Below, piece after piece: positions 36,588 through 46,001 of a stretch of 64,000 nucleotides of DNA. Every line of letters begins with the position of its first letter. The first letter of the stretch is position 1. The notes under the pieces are model-generated. The model was not told the DNA's origin and did not search any database. It saw only the letters and a program-made list of their open reading frames with translations. Position numbers and translations under genes: made by a program. Location: NCBI GenBank assembly GCA_029260765.1, contig JAJDCP010000056.1, positions 1 through 64,000 of the forward strand, read 5' to 3'. Source of the DNA: Planctomycetota bacterium (GTDB lineage: Bacteria; Planctomycetota; J058; JAJDCP01).

Positions 36588-38255
36588 ATGGCTAGTTTGT
36601 TTGGACGCACGCGGACGTCCCGTTTTTTCACCTTCACTCTGCTTCTGCTGGTCTCCGTGCCTGGGTGTAGCGGTGGCGGTGGCGGTTCAAGCTCTGGCAG
36701 CAACCCGTCGGTAGGTGGCTACGGTCCCCTGGGTACGGGCAGCTCCTCGAACAGCCAACCGCAACCGAACACCCCCGACTTCGTTGAGATACACAACTCG
36801 CTGCTGAGCGAGAGCTTCGCGGCCCGGCTGCAGGACCTCGACGCCGACGGCGCCCCCGACGTCTCGACTGATTTCCTCTCACAGCGGCTGGTCTACTACC
36901 GCGGCGCAGGGATGGCGAGCTTCCACCAGGTCGGCCCGGAACCCGACGTGGGCTACCAGGTCATCCTCGCCGAGCGCGCCACGCCCTATCCACAACCCGT
37001 AGACATGGATGGCGACACATCTCTGGAATACGCCGTGCTGCGCCACGACACCGTCCTGAAGACCGCCGAGGTGTCCTTCTACGCGGCCGCAACCCACAGC
37101 CTCAAGACAAGCTCGCACAGCTTCCAGAACGTCGCCAGCATCGACGGCCTGACCGCCGACCTGAACGGCGACACCGTCTACGAGCTGATCCTGCACTTGC
37201 GCTTCGAGAACGGCCTCGAGCAGGTCTGGGTGCTCGAGGGTTCGGCCAGTCATGACATCTTGTTCGACACCGGACTGGTGACCGACGTGCTCGAGATCGG
37301 CGCTGAGGACATCGACGGCGACTCCCGTCACGAGCTGCGGCTGTCCGTGGCCTCGCCCCTGGCGAACACCCCCGGCAGCTTCTCCTACGCGATCCACTGG
37401 TACGACGGTCTACACTGGACCGTGCGCAGCCAGGTCGGTCCGTCTCTCAGCCGCCTGTTCCCCGTGCTTCACGAGGTCGCTCACGGCAGCATGGGCCCGA
37501 TCGACACCGACAGCGACGCCGGCCTCGAGTTCCTGCTGATCGAGATCCACCCCGTCAGCCACAGCGCCATGCTCAGCTACTACGATGCCTTCAGCGGCCA
37601 TGAGAAGTTTGTCCACCCCTGGTTCATCGATGACATCTGGAGCATCGACGCAGAGCTTGCCGACCTCGACGGCGACGCACGGCACGAGACGGTGCTCAAG
37701 ATCGACTACGCCAGCGGCGGCCAGCGCTGTGTGGTCCTCAACGGCTCGATCAACCACGAGATCATCTACGACACCGGAATGTTGACCGACAACCTGACCG
37801 TCGACCTGGTCGACGTCTACCGCGATGGCGAACCCGAGCTGGTGCTGACCCTACGCCAGACCGCCAGCAACGGGGGCCTGCAGTCGAGCCTGCACGTGCT
37901 CGAAGCACTCCACAGCAACCACCTCACGCCGCGGCTCGACATAGGACCCTTGACCGGTGTGGAAGCGCGCCTGGTGGCGCCCGAGATCGAGCCAGGCTTG
38001 CGGGCCGTGGTGGAAATGGACGGACTGGCCGGCGACGAGCTGTTCGTGATCGAGACGGCACCGCAGACCGGTTTGAGTCATGCCAAGCTCTACGACATCT
38101 TCAACGGCACGGTGAAGCGGGCCCACACCCTCTACGATGTCCAGAACGCCAGCGGACTGATCGCAGACCTCAACATGGATGGCGAGTACGAGGCCGTGCT
38201 CGACCTCGACCTGCGCAACGGCGAGCAGCAGCTGTTGGTGCTGCGCGCGCCCTGA
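36588..38255 (+). CDS. FG-GAP/VCBS-like surface lipoprotein
   Basis: 555 residues. Lipoprotein signal: RFFTFTLLLLVSVPGC with SVPGC as lipobox, then a Gly/Ser linker (GGGGGSSSGSN). The body has repeated Asp-rich Ca2+-binding-like motifs: LDADGAPDV, MDGDTSLEY, LNGDTVYEL, IDGDSRHEL, TDSDAGLEF, LDGDARHET, VYRDGEPEL and MDGEYEAV, about every 60 residues, consistent with an FG-GAP / VCBS beta-propeller. Exposed on the outer membrane or periplasmic side (inference). ATG with a G-run upstream; a 20-codon longer frame lacks an RBS. Followed by a strong terminator. Confidence 0.8.
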   Translation: MASLFGRTRTSRFFTFTLLLLVSVPGCSGGGGGSSSGSNPSVGGYGPLGTGSSSNSQPQPNTPDFVEIHNSLLSESFAARLQDLDADGAPDVSTDFLSQRLVYYRGAGMASFHQVGPEPDVGYQVILAERATPYPQPVDMDGDTSLEYAVLRHDTVLKTAEVSFYAAATHSLKTSSHSFQNVASIDGLTADLNGDTVYELILHLRFENGLEQVWVLEGSASHDILFDTGLVTDVLEIGAEDIDGDSRHELRLSVASPLANTPGSFSYAIHWYDGLHWTVRSQVGPSLSRLFPVLHEVAHGSMGPIDTDSDAGLEFLLIEIHPVSHSAMLSYYDAFSGHEKFVHPWFIDDIWSIDAELADLDGDARHETVLKIDYASGGQRCVVLNGSINHEIIYDTGMLTDNLTVDLVDVYRDGEPELVLTLRQTASNGGLQSSLHVLEALHSNHLTPRLDIGPLTGVEARLVAPEIEPGLRAVVEMDGLAGDELFVIETAPQTGLSHAKLYDIFNGTVKRAHTLYDVQNASGLIADLNMDGEYEAVLDLDLRNGEQQLLVLRAP

Positions 38256-38293
38256 TCGCAGACCTACCAGGATCCACCTTCTCCGTTGTTCCC

Positions 38294-38326
38294 CCCTCCG
38301 GCCCTCGGGCCGGAGGGTTTTTTTTT
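38294..38326 (+). terminator. Rho-independent terminator
   Basis: CCCTCCGGCC (38294-38303) pairs perfectly with GGCCGGAGGG (38308-38317) around CTCG, followed by nine T (38318-38326). Textbook intrinsic terminator for the lipoprotein gene. The convergent gene stops 8 nt beyond. Confidence 0.95.
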
Positions 38327-38333
38327 GGAACTG

Positions 38334-40427
38334 TCACCGCAGCCACGGCTCGAACCGCAACCTCTCGGCGATCTGCCCACACAGCTGCGCGGCATCTTGC
38401 AGCTCGGGAGGATAGGAGAAGGACAGCAGCAACCCTTCGCCCCGCGCCTCTGAGACGGCGATCCACTGCTGATGGGCGCGCTCACCCGTACGCAGCTGCA
38501 GCACCGTCCACTGCCCGTCTGCGCTGCGCGTGGCCTGTTCGAACCGGGTCGTCCCCCCCTGCTCGATCTGTTGCTTGACCACTGCCGGATACGACTGGGG
38601 CGGAATGCCCGACGCCAGGAAGCGGTCCAGGCGCAGCTCGAAGCCCAACTGCAGCGATGCGTTCCAACCCGTCAACAGGCGGAGGCCCTCGGTTCTCGGT
38701 CCGAAGCTCCAGCCCGGCAAGCCCTGCAGATCCATGCTCAACCCCAACGCTTCGGCCTGCAGTCCCTCGGCGGACACCTGCACAAGCGGAGCCTCGGCCG
38801 GGAGCTTCTCCAACACCACCGCCAGCGCGCCTCCTTCTATGTCCACAAACCCCCGCAAGACCCGCCAGTCACGGGCATCCGCCAGGTCTTGCGCCTGCAC
38901 ATCGCCCGCGAGGCGCCGGCCATAGTGCGGTTCCCAGACGACGATGCTGCCCGTGGCTGCGTCCCGCATGCTCTTGTTCTTCAAGCGGGGATTCCTGGTC
39001 TGGTCGTTCCAGTCGATGCCCGAGAAATTGTGGAACCAGACATGGTTGCACAGGGTTGGCCGCTCATGCAGTCCCTGCTCCCGATACCAATCGGCCACTT
39101 GCCGGATCAACTTATGCTCGGGAGACAGGTGGATCGGTCCGATGTTCAGCAGCGCATAGCCGCTGTGCAGGAACACGACCGCGGCCAGCAGACGCAGCGT
39201 CCAGACGCGAGACAGCGCGGGCGCCCCCGCCAACAAGCGCACACCACAGACGACGCTCAGCGCCAGCAGCACCGCGAGCTTCGAGTATTCCTCCGGTCCC
39301 ACAGCCGCATGCGACTTCACCAGCTCGACGGACATCCAGGCGTAACACACCCCCGCCGACGCGAGCAACACCACCAGACTCCACACCAACTCACGCCCCG
39401 CTTGTAGCCATCGCAGGCAGCCTCGCAATGCGATCAGCGCCACCAAGGGCGCCAGCGACACGAAGTGGCGCAGAAATCCTGCCGCCTGTCCCGCCGAGGA
39501 AGCCGCCGAGAGGTAGATGTACGCCGCGAACATCAACACGAACGAGACCAACACGAGGTCGACTTTCTTGCGCAGCGCCGCATCGAGGAGCCCCAACCCG
39601 ACGAAGCCGAAGAGCACAGGTCCAACAATGAAGATGAAGGTCTGCGGGTAGTGCCAGACACTGGACTTCGCATACAGCCGCGCAGCACCTGTGAATGTCT
39701 GGTGGTACAGAAACAGCGGATCGCCATTGCTCAGCCAACCGCCGGTATTCCAGGCCAACAGCCCCAGAGCCAGCAGCAAGCAGGCCTTCCACTGCTTACG
39801 CATCAGCAACGCAACGCCCCAGACTGCAAGCAACAGTCCCAACTCGGTTCGCGCCAACGGAAGGGCACCCGCCAGCGCCGCACTCAGGTACGGCCGCTCG
39901 CGGAACAAAGCCCACAGCGCGGCGGCAATCAGACACGCGCCCAGGGGTTCGGTCAGGGCCGAAAACGACAGCATCAAGAAGAAGGGCTGCAGACCTACGA
40001 AGGGAATCGCCAGCCAGGCATGCCGCAAACCCAGAGCCTTCGCCGCCTGGTAGCTGAACCAGCAGGTCAGCGCACAGACCAGCGCGGTCATCAGCTCGAT
40101 CGCCCAGTAGCCGAGCTGCGCGGGGAACGCATTCAGCAACACGAACGCCGGGCGGTTCCACAGATTGACCGCCTGGCGTGGGTTGTCGAACACATCGCGG
40201 GTGTGGAAGTAGCGGGTCATGTCATCGTCGTTGAACGTCCCGTCTGAGGCCAGGCCGTACGCCGCATACAGGCAGAAGAGTCCGACACAGGCCAGCAGGG
40301 GCAGCCAGTTGGGGGGCACCCGCTCAGGTTCTGCTGGCTTCTCGGCAGGCGGCGCGGGGCTTGGAACCTCGGGCGCACGTGCTCTGGGCGTGGAAGTACG
40401 TCGCTTGCGTTGCTTTTTGCCAGCCAT
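38334..40427 (-). CDS. GT-C-type multi-pass membrane protein
   Basis: 697 residues. Lys/Arg-rich start (MAGKKQRKRR), then about ten or more hydrophobic helices between residues 40 and 430. The first loop has an acidic DGTFNDDDMTRYFHTRD, like the GT-C family's catalytic Asp motif, so it may transfer a sugar from a lipid-linked donor. The C-terminal 250 residues are soluble and probably outside the membrane (LRFEPWLR at the end). I choose the ATG with GAGG upstream; an earlier GTG/ATG adds 33 residues. No specific substrate can be named. Confidence 0.7.
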   Translation of the reverse strand: MAGKKQRKRRTSTPRARAPEVPSPAPPAEKPAEPERVPPNWLPLLACVGLFCLYAAYGLASDGTFNDDDMTRYFHTRDVFDNPRQAVNLWNRPAFVLLNAFPAQLGYWAIELMTALVCALTCWFSYQAAKALGLRHAWLAIPFVGLQPFFLMLSFSALTEPLGACLIAAALWALFRERPYLSAALAGALPLARTELGLLLAVWGVALLMRKQWKACLLLALGLLAWNTGGWLSNGDPLFLYHQTFTGAARLYAKSSVWHYPQTFIFIVGPVLFGFVGLGLLDAALRKKVDLVLVSFVLMFAAYIYLSAASSAGQAAGFLRHFVSLAPLVALIALRGCLRWLQAGRELVWSLVVLLASAGVCYAWMSVELVKSHAAVGPEEYSKLAVLLALSVVCGVRLLAGAPALSRVWTLRLLAAVVFLHSGYALLNIGPIHLSPEHKLIRQVADWYREQGLHERPTLCNHVWFHNFSGIDWNDQTRNPRLKNKSMRDAATGSIVVWEPHYGRRLAGDVQAQDLADARDWRVLRGFVDIEGGALAVVLEKLPAEAPLVQVSAEGLQAEALGLSMDLQGLPGWSFGPRTEGLRLLTGWNASLQLGFELRLDRFLASGIPPQSYPAVVKQQIEQGGTTRFEQATRSADGQWTVLQLRTGERAHQQWIAVSEARGEGLLLSFSYPPELQDAAQLCGQIAERLRFEPWLR

Positions 40428-40549
40428 GGCGCGGCCTCGGGTGTCGCTGAGCGCCCAATCTACACCAAGCTCCGACCCCTCGCGATGGGTTTGTGGAGTC
40501 GGCTGCGGCGGGCGGGGCGGTGACACATTTCGCGCTAGCTGCTACTCTC

Positions 40550-40555
40550 TATAAT
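40550..40555 (+). promoter_or_regulatory. -10 hexamer for the GAF gene
   Basis: Perfect TATAAT 30 nt upstream of the GTG at 40585. No good -35 at 16-18 nt. It lies in the 157-nt divergent gap with the GT-C gene. Confidence 0.45.
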
Positions 40556-40584
40556 GAAGAAACTGAGTATCAAGTGGGGACAGT

Positions 40585-41862
40585 GTGGCGTTGGCCTTGA
40601 AGCCCTTGTCTGGCAACGATGGCAACGGGAACGCAATGCTCGACGAGCTCAGCGTGCTGCTGGCGGCGGCGCGGCCTGTCTGGGCGGGGCTCAGCGAGCG
40701 TCTGCTCGCTTGGTTCGCCAGCGACTACGGCTTCGTCGGCCTGCTGGACAACGAGGGAGCTCTGGCATGCCACAGCTCGCTGCGTTCGACCAACCGCGAG
40801 CAACCTTTGGTTTCACACTGCGAACGTTTTCCCCCGCCTCTCTGGTCGGGTTGTTGGGGAGAGGTCCTGCAGCGGCGTAAGCCTGTGCTCGACAACGCTG
40901 CGGGCGCAGAAGGCATGCCCTGCCTGGGCGTCCCGCTTCTGCACGGCAGCGAGCTGCTGGGCTCACTCTACGTCTCTGGCCGCGAAGGCGGCTACGCGGC
41001 GGAACAGCTGCAGCGCTTGACACGTCTGGCACGGGCCGTCGCATCGATCGTCGCCGCGCGTCGCGAGACCGAGTTGCAGCGCAGACGCGCTACCGCAGCC
41101 GAAGAGGATCTGGAGCAGCGCAACGAAGAGATCAAGGCCGTCAATGAGACGCTGCGTGCTGAGCTGGCCCTCCGCCGCCAGATCGAGAAGCAGCTCTCGC
41201 GTGCTCTGCGCAACGCCCAATTGCGCCAACAACGTTTGCGTGATCTGGCCGAGGCAGCGATGGGCTTCAAGGCCGTTGCGAGCTTGCGCGACCTGATGGC
41301 CGCGGCGCTAGACCAGATCCGCGCGCTGCTGCACAGCCAGCAGGCCGCCTTGAGCGTTCAGCTTCCCGACGGCGAGACGGTCCATGAAGTGTCCGTCAGC
41401 GAGGAGCATCCGCGAGGCAACGGCGAGGAAGAAGCGCTGGCCGAAGCGCTGCGCACCTACAGCGATGTGCAGCGGTCCCGCATCTCCATCCGCGAATCGG
41501 GCACTCTGCGCGAGGCCAGCGATGGCAGCGGTCCGTGCCTGGTCGTTCCGATGGTGCGCGTGGGAGGCGAGCGCTTTGGCCTGGTCCAGGTGTGGGATCC
41601 TGGGGAGAGCCGCTTCGATGCTCCAGACCGGAGCAGCCTGCTGCAGATCACTCAGATCATGTCCGCCGAACTGCAGCTGCGCTTCGCCCGCCAGCAGATC
41701 TCCGCAGTCCATGACGCACTCCACAAGGCGAAAGAGACACTGGCGGGCTTCCGCGGCGATGCCTCTGAGGTCCCGAAAGATTCTTTGGCAGCGGCTGCCC
41801 GTGATGAGCTCGAACAGACCTTGCTGTTGCTCGCTGAGATGGAGAAGCGATGCTGCGATTGA
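40585..41862 (+). CDS. Tandem-GAF coiled-coil regulator
   Basis: 425 residues. Two GAF-like domains: about 20-150 (WFASDYGFVGLLDNEG, GVPLLHGSELLGSLYVSGR) and about 225-365 (LVVPMVRVGGERFGLVQVWDP). Between them residues 155-215 form a Gln/Arg/Glu-rich coiled coil (TELQRRRATAAEEDLEQRNE). The end (EKRCCD) has a pair of Cys. No DNA-binding or enzyme domain, so it probably senses a ligand and acts through the next gene, whose product also has a GAF domain. GTG start; overlaps the next gene by 13 nt. Role unknown. Confidence 0.75.
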   Translation: MALALKPLSGNDGNGNAMLDELSVLLAAARPVWAGLSERLLAWFASDYGFVGLLDNEGALACHSSLRSTNREQPLVSHCERFPPPLWSGCWGEVLQRRKPVLDNAAGAEGMPCLGVPLLHGSELLGSLYVSGREGGYAAEQLQRLTRLARAVASIVAARRETELQRRRATAAEEDLEQRNEEIKAVNETLRAELALRRQIEKQLSRALRNAQLRQQRLRDLAEAAMGFKAVASLRDLMAAALDQIRALLHSQQAALSVQLPDGETVHEVSVSEEHPRGNGEEEALAEALRTYSDVQRSRISIRESGTLREASDGSGPCLVVPMVRVGGERFGLVQVWDPGESRFDAPDRSSLLQITQIMSAELQLRFARQQISAVHDALHKAKETLAGFRGDASEVPKDSLAAAARDELEQTLLLLAEMEKRCCD

Positions 41863-43853
41863 CGCTGGTCAACGGCCCCTATCCTGGGCGCAGCCACAGC
41901 TATGAGCAGGCGGTCATCAGTATCGGTCGCAGTCCCGAGAACGACTGCGTCCTCACCGACCCCTCGGTCTCCAAGCAACACGGGCGGATCGTCGCCCAGG
42001 AACACGGCTACACCTATCAAGACCTCGGCAGCCGTCATGGCAGCCGGGTCTGCTATCTCGACCAGCTGATCCGTTTTGAGGCCGAGAAGGATACGAGCAC
42101 CTGCTTCCTGCCCCATGGATCGCGGCTGCAGGTCGGTGAGACGATACTGACGATCAGCATCGAACACAGCGAGAGTCCTCCCCGCGAGACCCCTGCCCCG
42201 GGTTGGGCCAACGTACAGCTGCCAGAGCTTCTCCGCGTCTCCGACCTGGCGGACACGCTGGGCATCGGCCAGCGGCGCAGCTCGTGGCTCAACGTCGCCC
42301 GCAAGACCCGACGGGAAGCGCAAGAGCCCAGGATAGCGAACCTCCAGACGCAGACCCCGCGCTCGGATACAGCCAGCGAACGGCTGCCCAATTTCGATCT
42401 GATGCAGCGCTTGCGTGAGGGCGACTCGGCCCGGTTGCGCCTGGCACTCGACCTTTCTTGCCGGCTGAGTGCCTTGCATCACGCTGAGGACATCATCCAG
42501 CGGGTCGTCTCGACGATCTGGTCGCTCTTTCCACTCACCCACTGTCAGGAGATCCTGCTGTTTGACGCCCAGGGTCGTCTGCAGCCTTTCCTGACGCGAC
42601 TCAGCTCCGACGCGCAGGCACGCGACGTCGAGGCGATGCGTTCGATCCCGCTGATGGAGCGCGCAGTCCAGACGCGCTCGGTCGTGCATTACACACGGGG
42701 CCAGAAGAAGAACGGCGGGCTCTCCGAGGGGTTTCTGCAAGGGCCGGTCTGCTCAGGACTCTACGCCCCTCTGTTCGGGCAGAGCACCACCCTGGGGGTC
42801 TGCAGCCTGACCACCCAGAGCAGCCAGCAGGAGTATGGGAGTGACGACATTGAGCTCTTCGGACAACTGAGCGCCACCCTGGCCCTGGCCATCGAACGCT
42901 CATTGCTCGCCGATACGCTCGGGATGCTGTTCGAGGCCTTTGTCAACGCAACGATCTTCATCGCCGAAGCGCGCCAGCCCGACCTGGAAGGACACGCGGA
43001 TCGGGTCGCGGGTTACTCCGTCTCGCTCGCCCGAGCCGTCGACGCCAGCACGCGCAAGCCCTTCAACCGGGAACGCATCGATGGCCGCGAGCAGCGTATG
43101 TTGCACACCTGCGCGCGCTTGCACAGCTTCGGAATCGCCCCCCTTCCGGAAGCGGCCTTGGTGAAACGGCGACGCCTGAGCGACGAACGACTGCGCCTGC
43201 TACGACAGCAGTGCGCCTGGGCGAAGCAACAGGCGCGTTGCGAGCTGCACGAGGCATTCCTCGCCGAGCTTCACGCGGCGCAACGATGCCCGGACAGCGA
43301 AGAGCTGCTCAGTCTGGATGCCTGCGCCCAGGCCCGCGCGGCTGAGCTGGACGAGCTGCTCCAGTTGGTCGAGGTGAACCGCACCGTACGCGAGCTCGAT
43401 CGGAAGGCGCTCGAACGCATCGAAGAATTGAACAGCGAATACGCGTTGCTGCGCGAGCCCGACCTGCTTGAGCTACGCGCAGAGCCGGACGACCCGGGGC
43501 CAAAGGTGCGCCAGCGTCGCGCGCAGTTGCTCGCCCGCGCAGCCCGTTTCCTGCGCCTGGTGCCCTGGAACGCAGAGCTGCGTGAGCTGCCCTGGGTCCT
43601 GGCGTGCGCCTTCGGGGCCCCACCCGATGACCTGACACCGGCCGAGCTCCAACGTGCGCGGCTGTTCGGCCACATCATTCTCCTCGCTCATCGTTTCGAT
43701 CATGAGCTGCTGGCCGACGGACCGGAGGCTCCTGCCCATCTGACCCGAGCGCTGGTGCGGCTCGAGCTCGACGCGCGCAAGGGAACACTGCCCAGCGCAT
43801 TGGTCACGTTGTTCCTGAACGAGGTCGCCCCGAAACTGTCAGACGGTCTGTAG
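41850..43853 (+). CDS. FHA-GAF protein with degenerate HD-GYP-like domain
   Basis: 667 residues. FHA at 1-105 (ISIGRSPENDCVLTDPSVSKQHGRI, DLGSRHGSRV), which binds phospho-Thr. A GAF-like domain at 185-365 (ILLFDAQGRLQPFL, GLYAPLFGQSTTLGVCSL). Then a region resembling HD-GYP (GHADRVAGYSVSLARAVD, TCARLHSFGIAPLPEAAL), but where HD-GYP has HDxGK this has HSFGIAP, so the metal ligands are lost and no c-di-GMP hydrolysis is expected. It overlaps the tandem-GAF gene. The FHA domain suggests a partner in a Ser/Thr kinase pathway, of which four kinase domains are encoded in this window. Confidence 0.8.
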   Translation: MLRLTLVNGPYPGRSHSYEQAVISIGRSPENDCVLTDPSVSKQHGRIVAQEHGYTYQDLGSRHGSRVCYLDQLIRFEAEKDTSTCFLPHGSRLQVGETILTISIEHSESPPRETPAPGWANVQLPELLRVSDLADTLGIGQRRSSWLNVARKTRREAQEPRIANLQTQTPRSDTASERLPNFDLMQRLREGDSARLRLALDLSCRLSALHHAEDIIQRVVSTIWSLFPLTHCQEILLFDAQGRLQPFLTRLSSDAQARDVEAMRSIPLMERAVQTRSVVHYTRGQKKNGGLSEGFLQGPVCSGLYAPLFGQSTTLGVCSLTTQSSQQEYGSDDIELFGQLSATLALAIERSLLADTLGMLFEAFVNATIFIAEARQPDLEGHADRVAGYSVSLARAVDASTRKPFNRERIDGREQRMLHTCARLHSFGIAPLPEAALVKRRRLSDERLRLLRQQCAWAKQQARCELHEAFLAELHAAQRCPDSEELLSLDACAQARAAELDELLQLVEVNRTVRELDRKALERIEELNSEYALLREPDLLELRAEPDDPGPKVRQRRAQLLARAARFLRLVPWNAELRELPWVLACAFGAPPDDLTPAELQRARLFGHIILLAHRFDHELLADGPEAPAHLTRALVRLELDARKGTLPSALVTLFLNEVAPKLSDGL

Positions 43854-43895
43854 CCGAGCGGCCCCTGCGCTCGAGCGGCCGCGTCTGCTTCCCCC

Positions 43896-43924
43896 TTAAC
43901 ACGGGGGCATCAAGCCGCTATCCT
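43896..43924 (+). promoter_or_regulatory. Sigma70-like promoter for the lpxK cluster
   Basis: TTAACA at 43896-43901, 17-nt spacer, TATCCT at 43919-43924. It would drive the seven-gene cluster lpxK to waaF with a leader of about 40 nt. Confidence 0.5.
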
Positions 43925-43971
43925 GGGGCGCTGGGGCCGCCGGGTCCGGAGAGGAGCCTAAGCGAGGGGCC

Positions 43972-45039
43972 GTGCTGGGAAGTTGGGACGACATCGTATC
44001 AGGCAGGCGCCGCGGCCTGACAGCGGCCTGCGCACGCTCAGGTCTGCTGCTGGCATCGCTGCCCTATGCCGCGGCCGTGCGTGCGCGCAATTTCTTGTTC
44101 GACGCGGGCATCAAGCGGATAGAACGGGCTTCCGTGCCGGTTTTCAGCGTCGGCAACCTCAGCGTCGGTGGCACAGGCAAGACTCCATTCGTCGAATGGC
44201 TCGTGGGCCAACTGCTCTCCCTGGGTGAGCGCCCGGGGATCCTCAGCCGGGGCTACGGTTCCCGGCCGGGGGCGAGCAACGACGAAGCCCGGTTGCTGGC
44301 TGAGAACCTCGCAGGCGTGCCGCACGTGCAGCAAGCGGATCGGGTCGAAGGCGCGCGCCGCGCGGTGGCCCAGGGAGTCAGCTGTCTGGTGCTCGACGAT
44401 GGCTTCCAGCACCGCCGCCTCGACCGCAACCTCGACATCGTGCTGATCGACTGCAGCCGACCCTTCGGCTATGGCCACCAGCTTCCTCGTGGGGGGCTGC
44501 GCGAAGGCATCTCTGGACTGCGGCGCGCCGATTGGGTGGTGATGACACGGGGCGAGCTGCTCGAACCCGAAGCCGCTACGGCGCTCCGCGCCCGCCTGCA
44601 AGCCCTGGTGCCGGACGAACGCATCCTCGACTCGCGCATGCAGGTGGTCGGTGTAGACCCCCTCGCCGAGGGACCGCAACGGCCGCCGAGCTGGTTGTCT
44701 GGCCGCAAGCTGTACCTCGCTGCGGGCATCGGCAATCCCCAGGCCTTTGAAGCGAATGTTCGTCAGCAAGGTGCAGTCGTCGTTGGCACGCGTTGGTTTC
44801 GCGACCACATGGCCTACGCAGAGGCGCAGCTCCGAGAGCTGGAAGCGGCCTGCCAGGCAAGCGGAGCAGAGACCCTGCTGGTGACCCAGAAGGACGCAGT
44901 CAAGCTGCGGCCGCTCGCGGCCTCGTCGTCTTCTATCGCTGTCCTGCGCGTCGAGCTGGCTCTCGGCGCGGGACAAGATCGCTTCCTCGACAGTGTGCGT
45001 GCCATGCTGACGCGCCATCCCGTGCAGGAGAGCCCATGA
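43972..45039 (+). CDS. lpxK: Tetraacyldisaccharide 4'-kinase
   Basis: 355 residues. Lipid A kinase that adds the 4' phosphate at the inner membrane. The Walker A region is SVGNLSVGGTGKTPFVEWL, and other family blocks are GILSRGYGSRPG, LVLDDGFQHRRLDRNLDIVLID, and PFGYGHQLPRGGLRE. The N-terminal hydrophobic helix (LLLASLPYAAAVRARNFLF) anchors it. The GTG start has GAGGGG upstream. Its presence implies lipid A, hence a true LPS outer membrane. Followed with ATGA overlap by the DHS-like gene. Confidence 0.95.
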   Translation: MLGSWDDIVSGRRRGLTAACARSGLLLASLPYAAAVRARNFLFDAGIKRIERASVPVFSVGNLSVGGTGKTPFVEWLVGQLLSLGERPGILSRGYGSRPGASNDEARLLAENLAGVPHVQQADRVEGARRAVAQGVSCLVLDDGFQHRRLDRNLDIVLIDCSRPFGYGHQLPRGGLREGISGLRRADWVVMTRGELLEPEAATALRARLQALVPDERILDSRMQVVGVDPLAEGPQRPPSWLSGRKLYLAAGIGNPQAFEANVRQQGAVVVGTRWFRDHMAYAEAQLRELEAACQASGAETLLVTQKDAVKLRPLAASSSSIAVLRVELALGAGQDRFLDSVRAMLTRHPVQESP

Positions 45040-46001
45040 CCGACGCCCCCTCTGTCCCTGGCTCGTTTTCCCCCAGGTCCTTTGCGGACATGCGCACCTA
45101 CCCCTTGGCTTCGCGTCCGCATCTGGTGTCCGTCGACGACTTCGCGGGCCTGGCCGCCCCCGACGCAGGCGTAGATGCTTTCATCGACAGCTTGCCTGGA
45201 ATCCTTGCAGGCAAGGTGTTGCGGCAATTGATCGAAGCGATCGCCAGGGCACACCGCGCAGGACACCCGGTCGTTTGTGCGATGGGCGCACACGTGATCA
45301 AGTGCGGCTTGTCGCCTGTGATCATCGACCTGATGGAACGAGGCATTGTCTCCGCAGTCGCGCTCAACGGTTCCGGGGCAGTCCACGATTCGGAGGTGGC
45401 GGCCATCGGCAAGACCTCTGAAGATGTCGGCGCTCACCTCAACGAAGGCCGCTTCGGCTTCGCGCGCGAGACCGGTGAGGCCTACTTGCAGGCGGCCCGG
45501 CGAGGGGCTGAAGGAGCCGGCCTGGGCCGAGCCTTCGGCGAGCAGCTCAACGAGCAGGCTCCGCCGTTCCTGCACCACAGCATTCTGGCAGCGGGCGCGC
45601 GGCTTGGGGTGCCCGTGACCGTGCATGTCGCTTTGGGCACAGACATTGTCCATATCCACCCCGGCTACGATGGCAGCGAGCTCGGACGCTCGAGTTATCT
45701 CGACTTCTGCATTCTTGGCTCGGTCGTGCGCGCTCTCGACGGGGGTGTGTGGTTGAATATTGGTTCGTCGGTGATCCTGCCGGAGATCTTCCTCAAGCTG
45801 GTCTCGGCCTATGCCAACGAAGGCGGCACACTGAGCGGTATGACCACAGCGAACCTCGACATGCTGCGTCACTACCGCCCGCAGCAGAATGTCGTGAACC
45901 GGCCAGCTGGCCTCGGGTTGTCGCTGACAGGGCACCACGAGTTGATGCTTCCCCTGCTGCGGGTAGGGGTTTTGGCCTGGTTGCAGAGGAACTCTCCATG
46001 A
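45036..46001 (+). CDS. Deoxyhypusine-synthase-like protein
   Basis: 321 residues. Related in sequence to deoxyhypusine synthase: MGAHVIKCGLSPVIIDLMERG, ALNGSGAVHDSEVA, GTDIVHIHP, LNIGSSVILPEIFLK and TTANLDMLRHYRP. In bacteria such genes often lack the Lys-substrate eIF5A, and some act in polyamine (homospermidine) metabolism; here no such gene is nearby. It sits between lpxK and hldE with ATGA overlaps on both sides, so it is coexpressed with LPS genes. ATG with GGAG upstream. Function in this context is not known to me; it is not necessarily a hypusine enzyme. Confidence 0.8.
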   Translation: MTDAPSVPGSFSPRSFADMRTYPLASRPHLVSVDDFAGLAAPDAGVDAFIDSLPGILAGKVLRQLIEAIARAHRAGHPVVCAMGAHVIKCGLSPVIIDLMERGIVSAVALNGSGAVHDSEVAAIGKTSEDVGAHLNEGRFGFARETGEAYLQAARRGAEGAGLGRAFGEQLNEQAPPFLHHSILAAGARLGVPVTVHVALGTDIVHIHPGYDGSELGRSSYLDFCILGSVVRALDGGVWLNIGSSVILPEIFLKLVSAYANEGGTLSGMTTANLDMLRHYRPQQNVVNRPAGLGLSLTGHHELMLPLLRVGVLAWLQRNSP

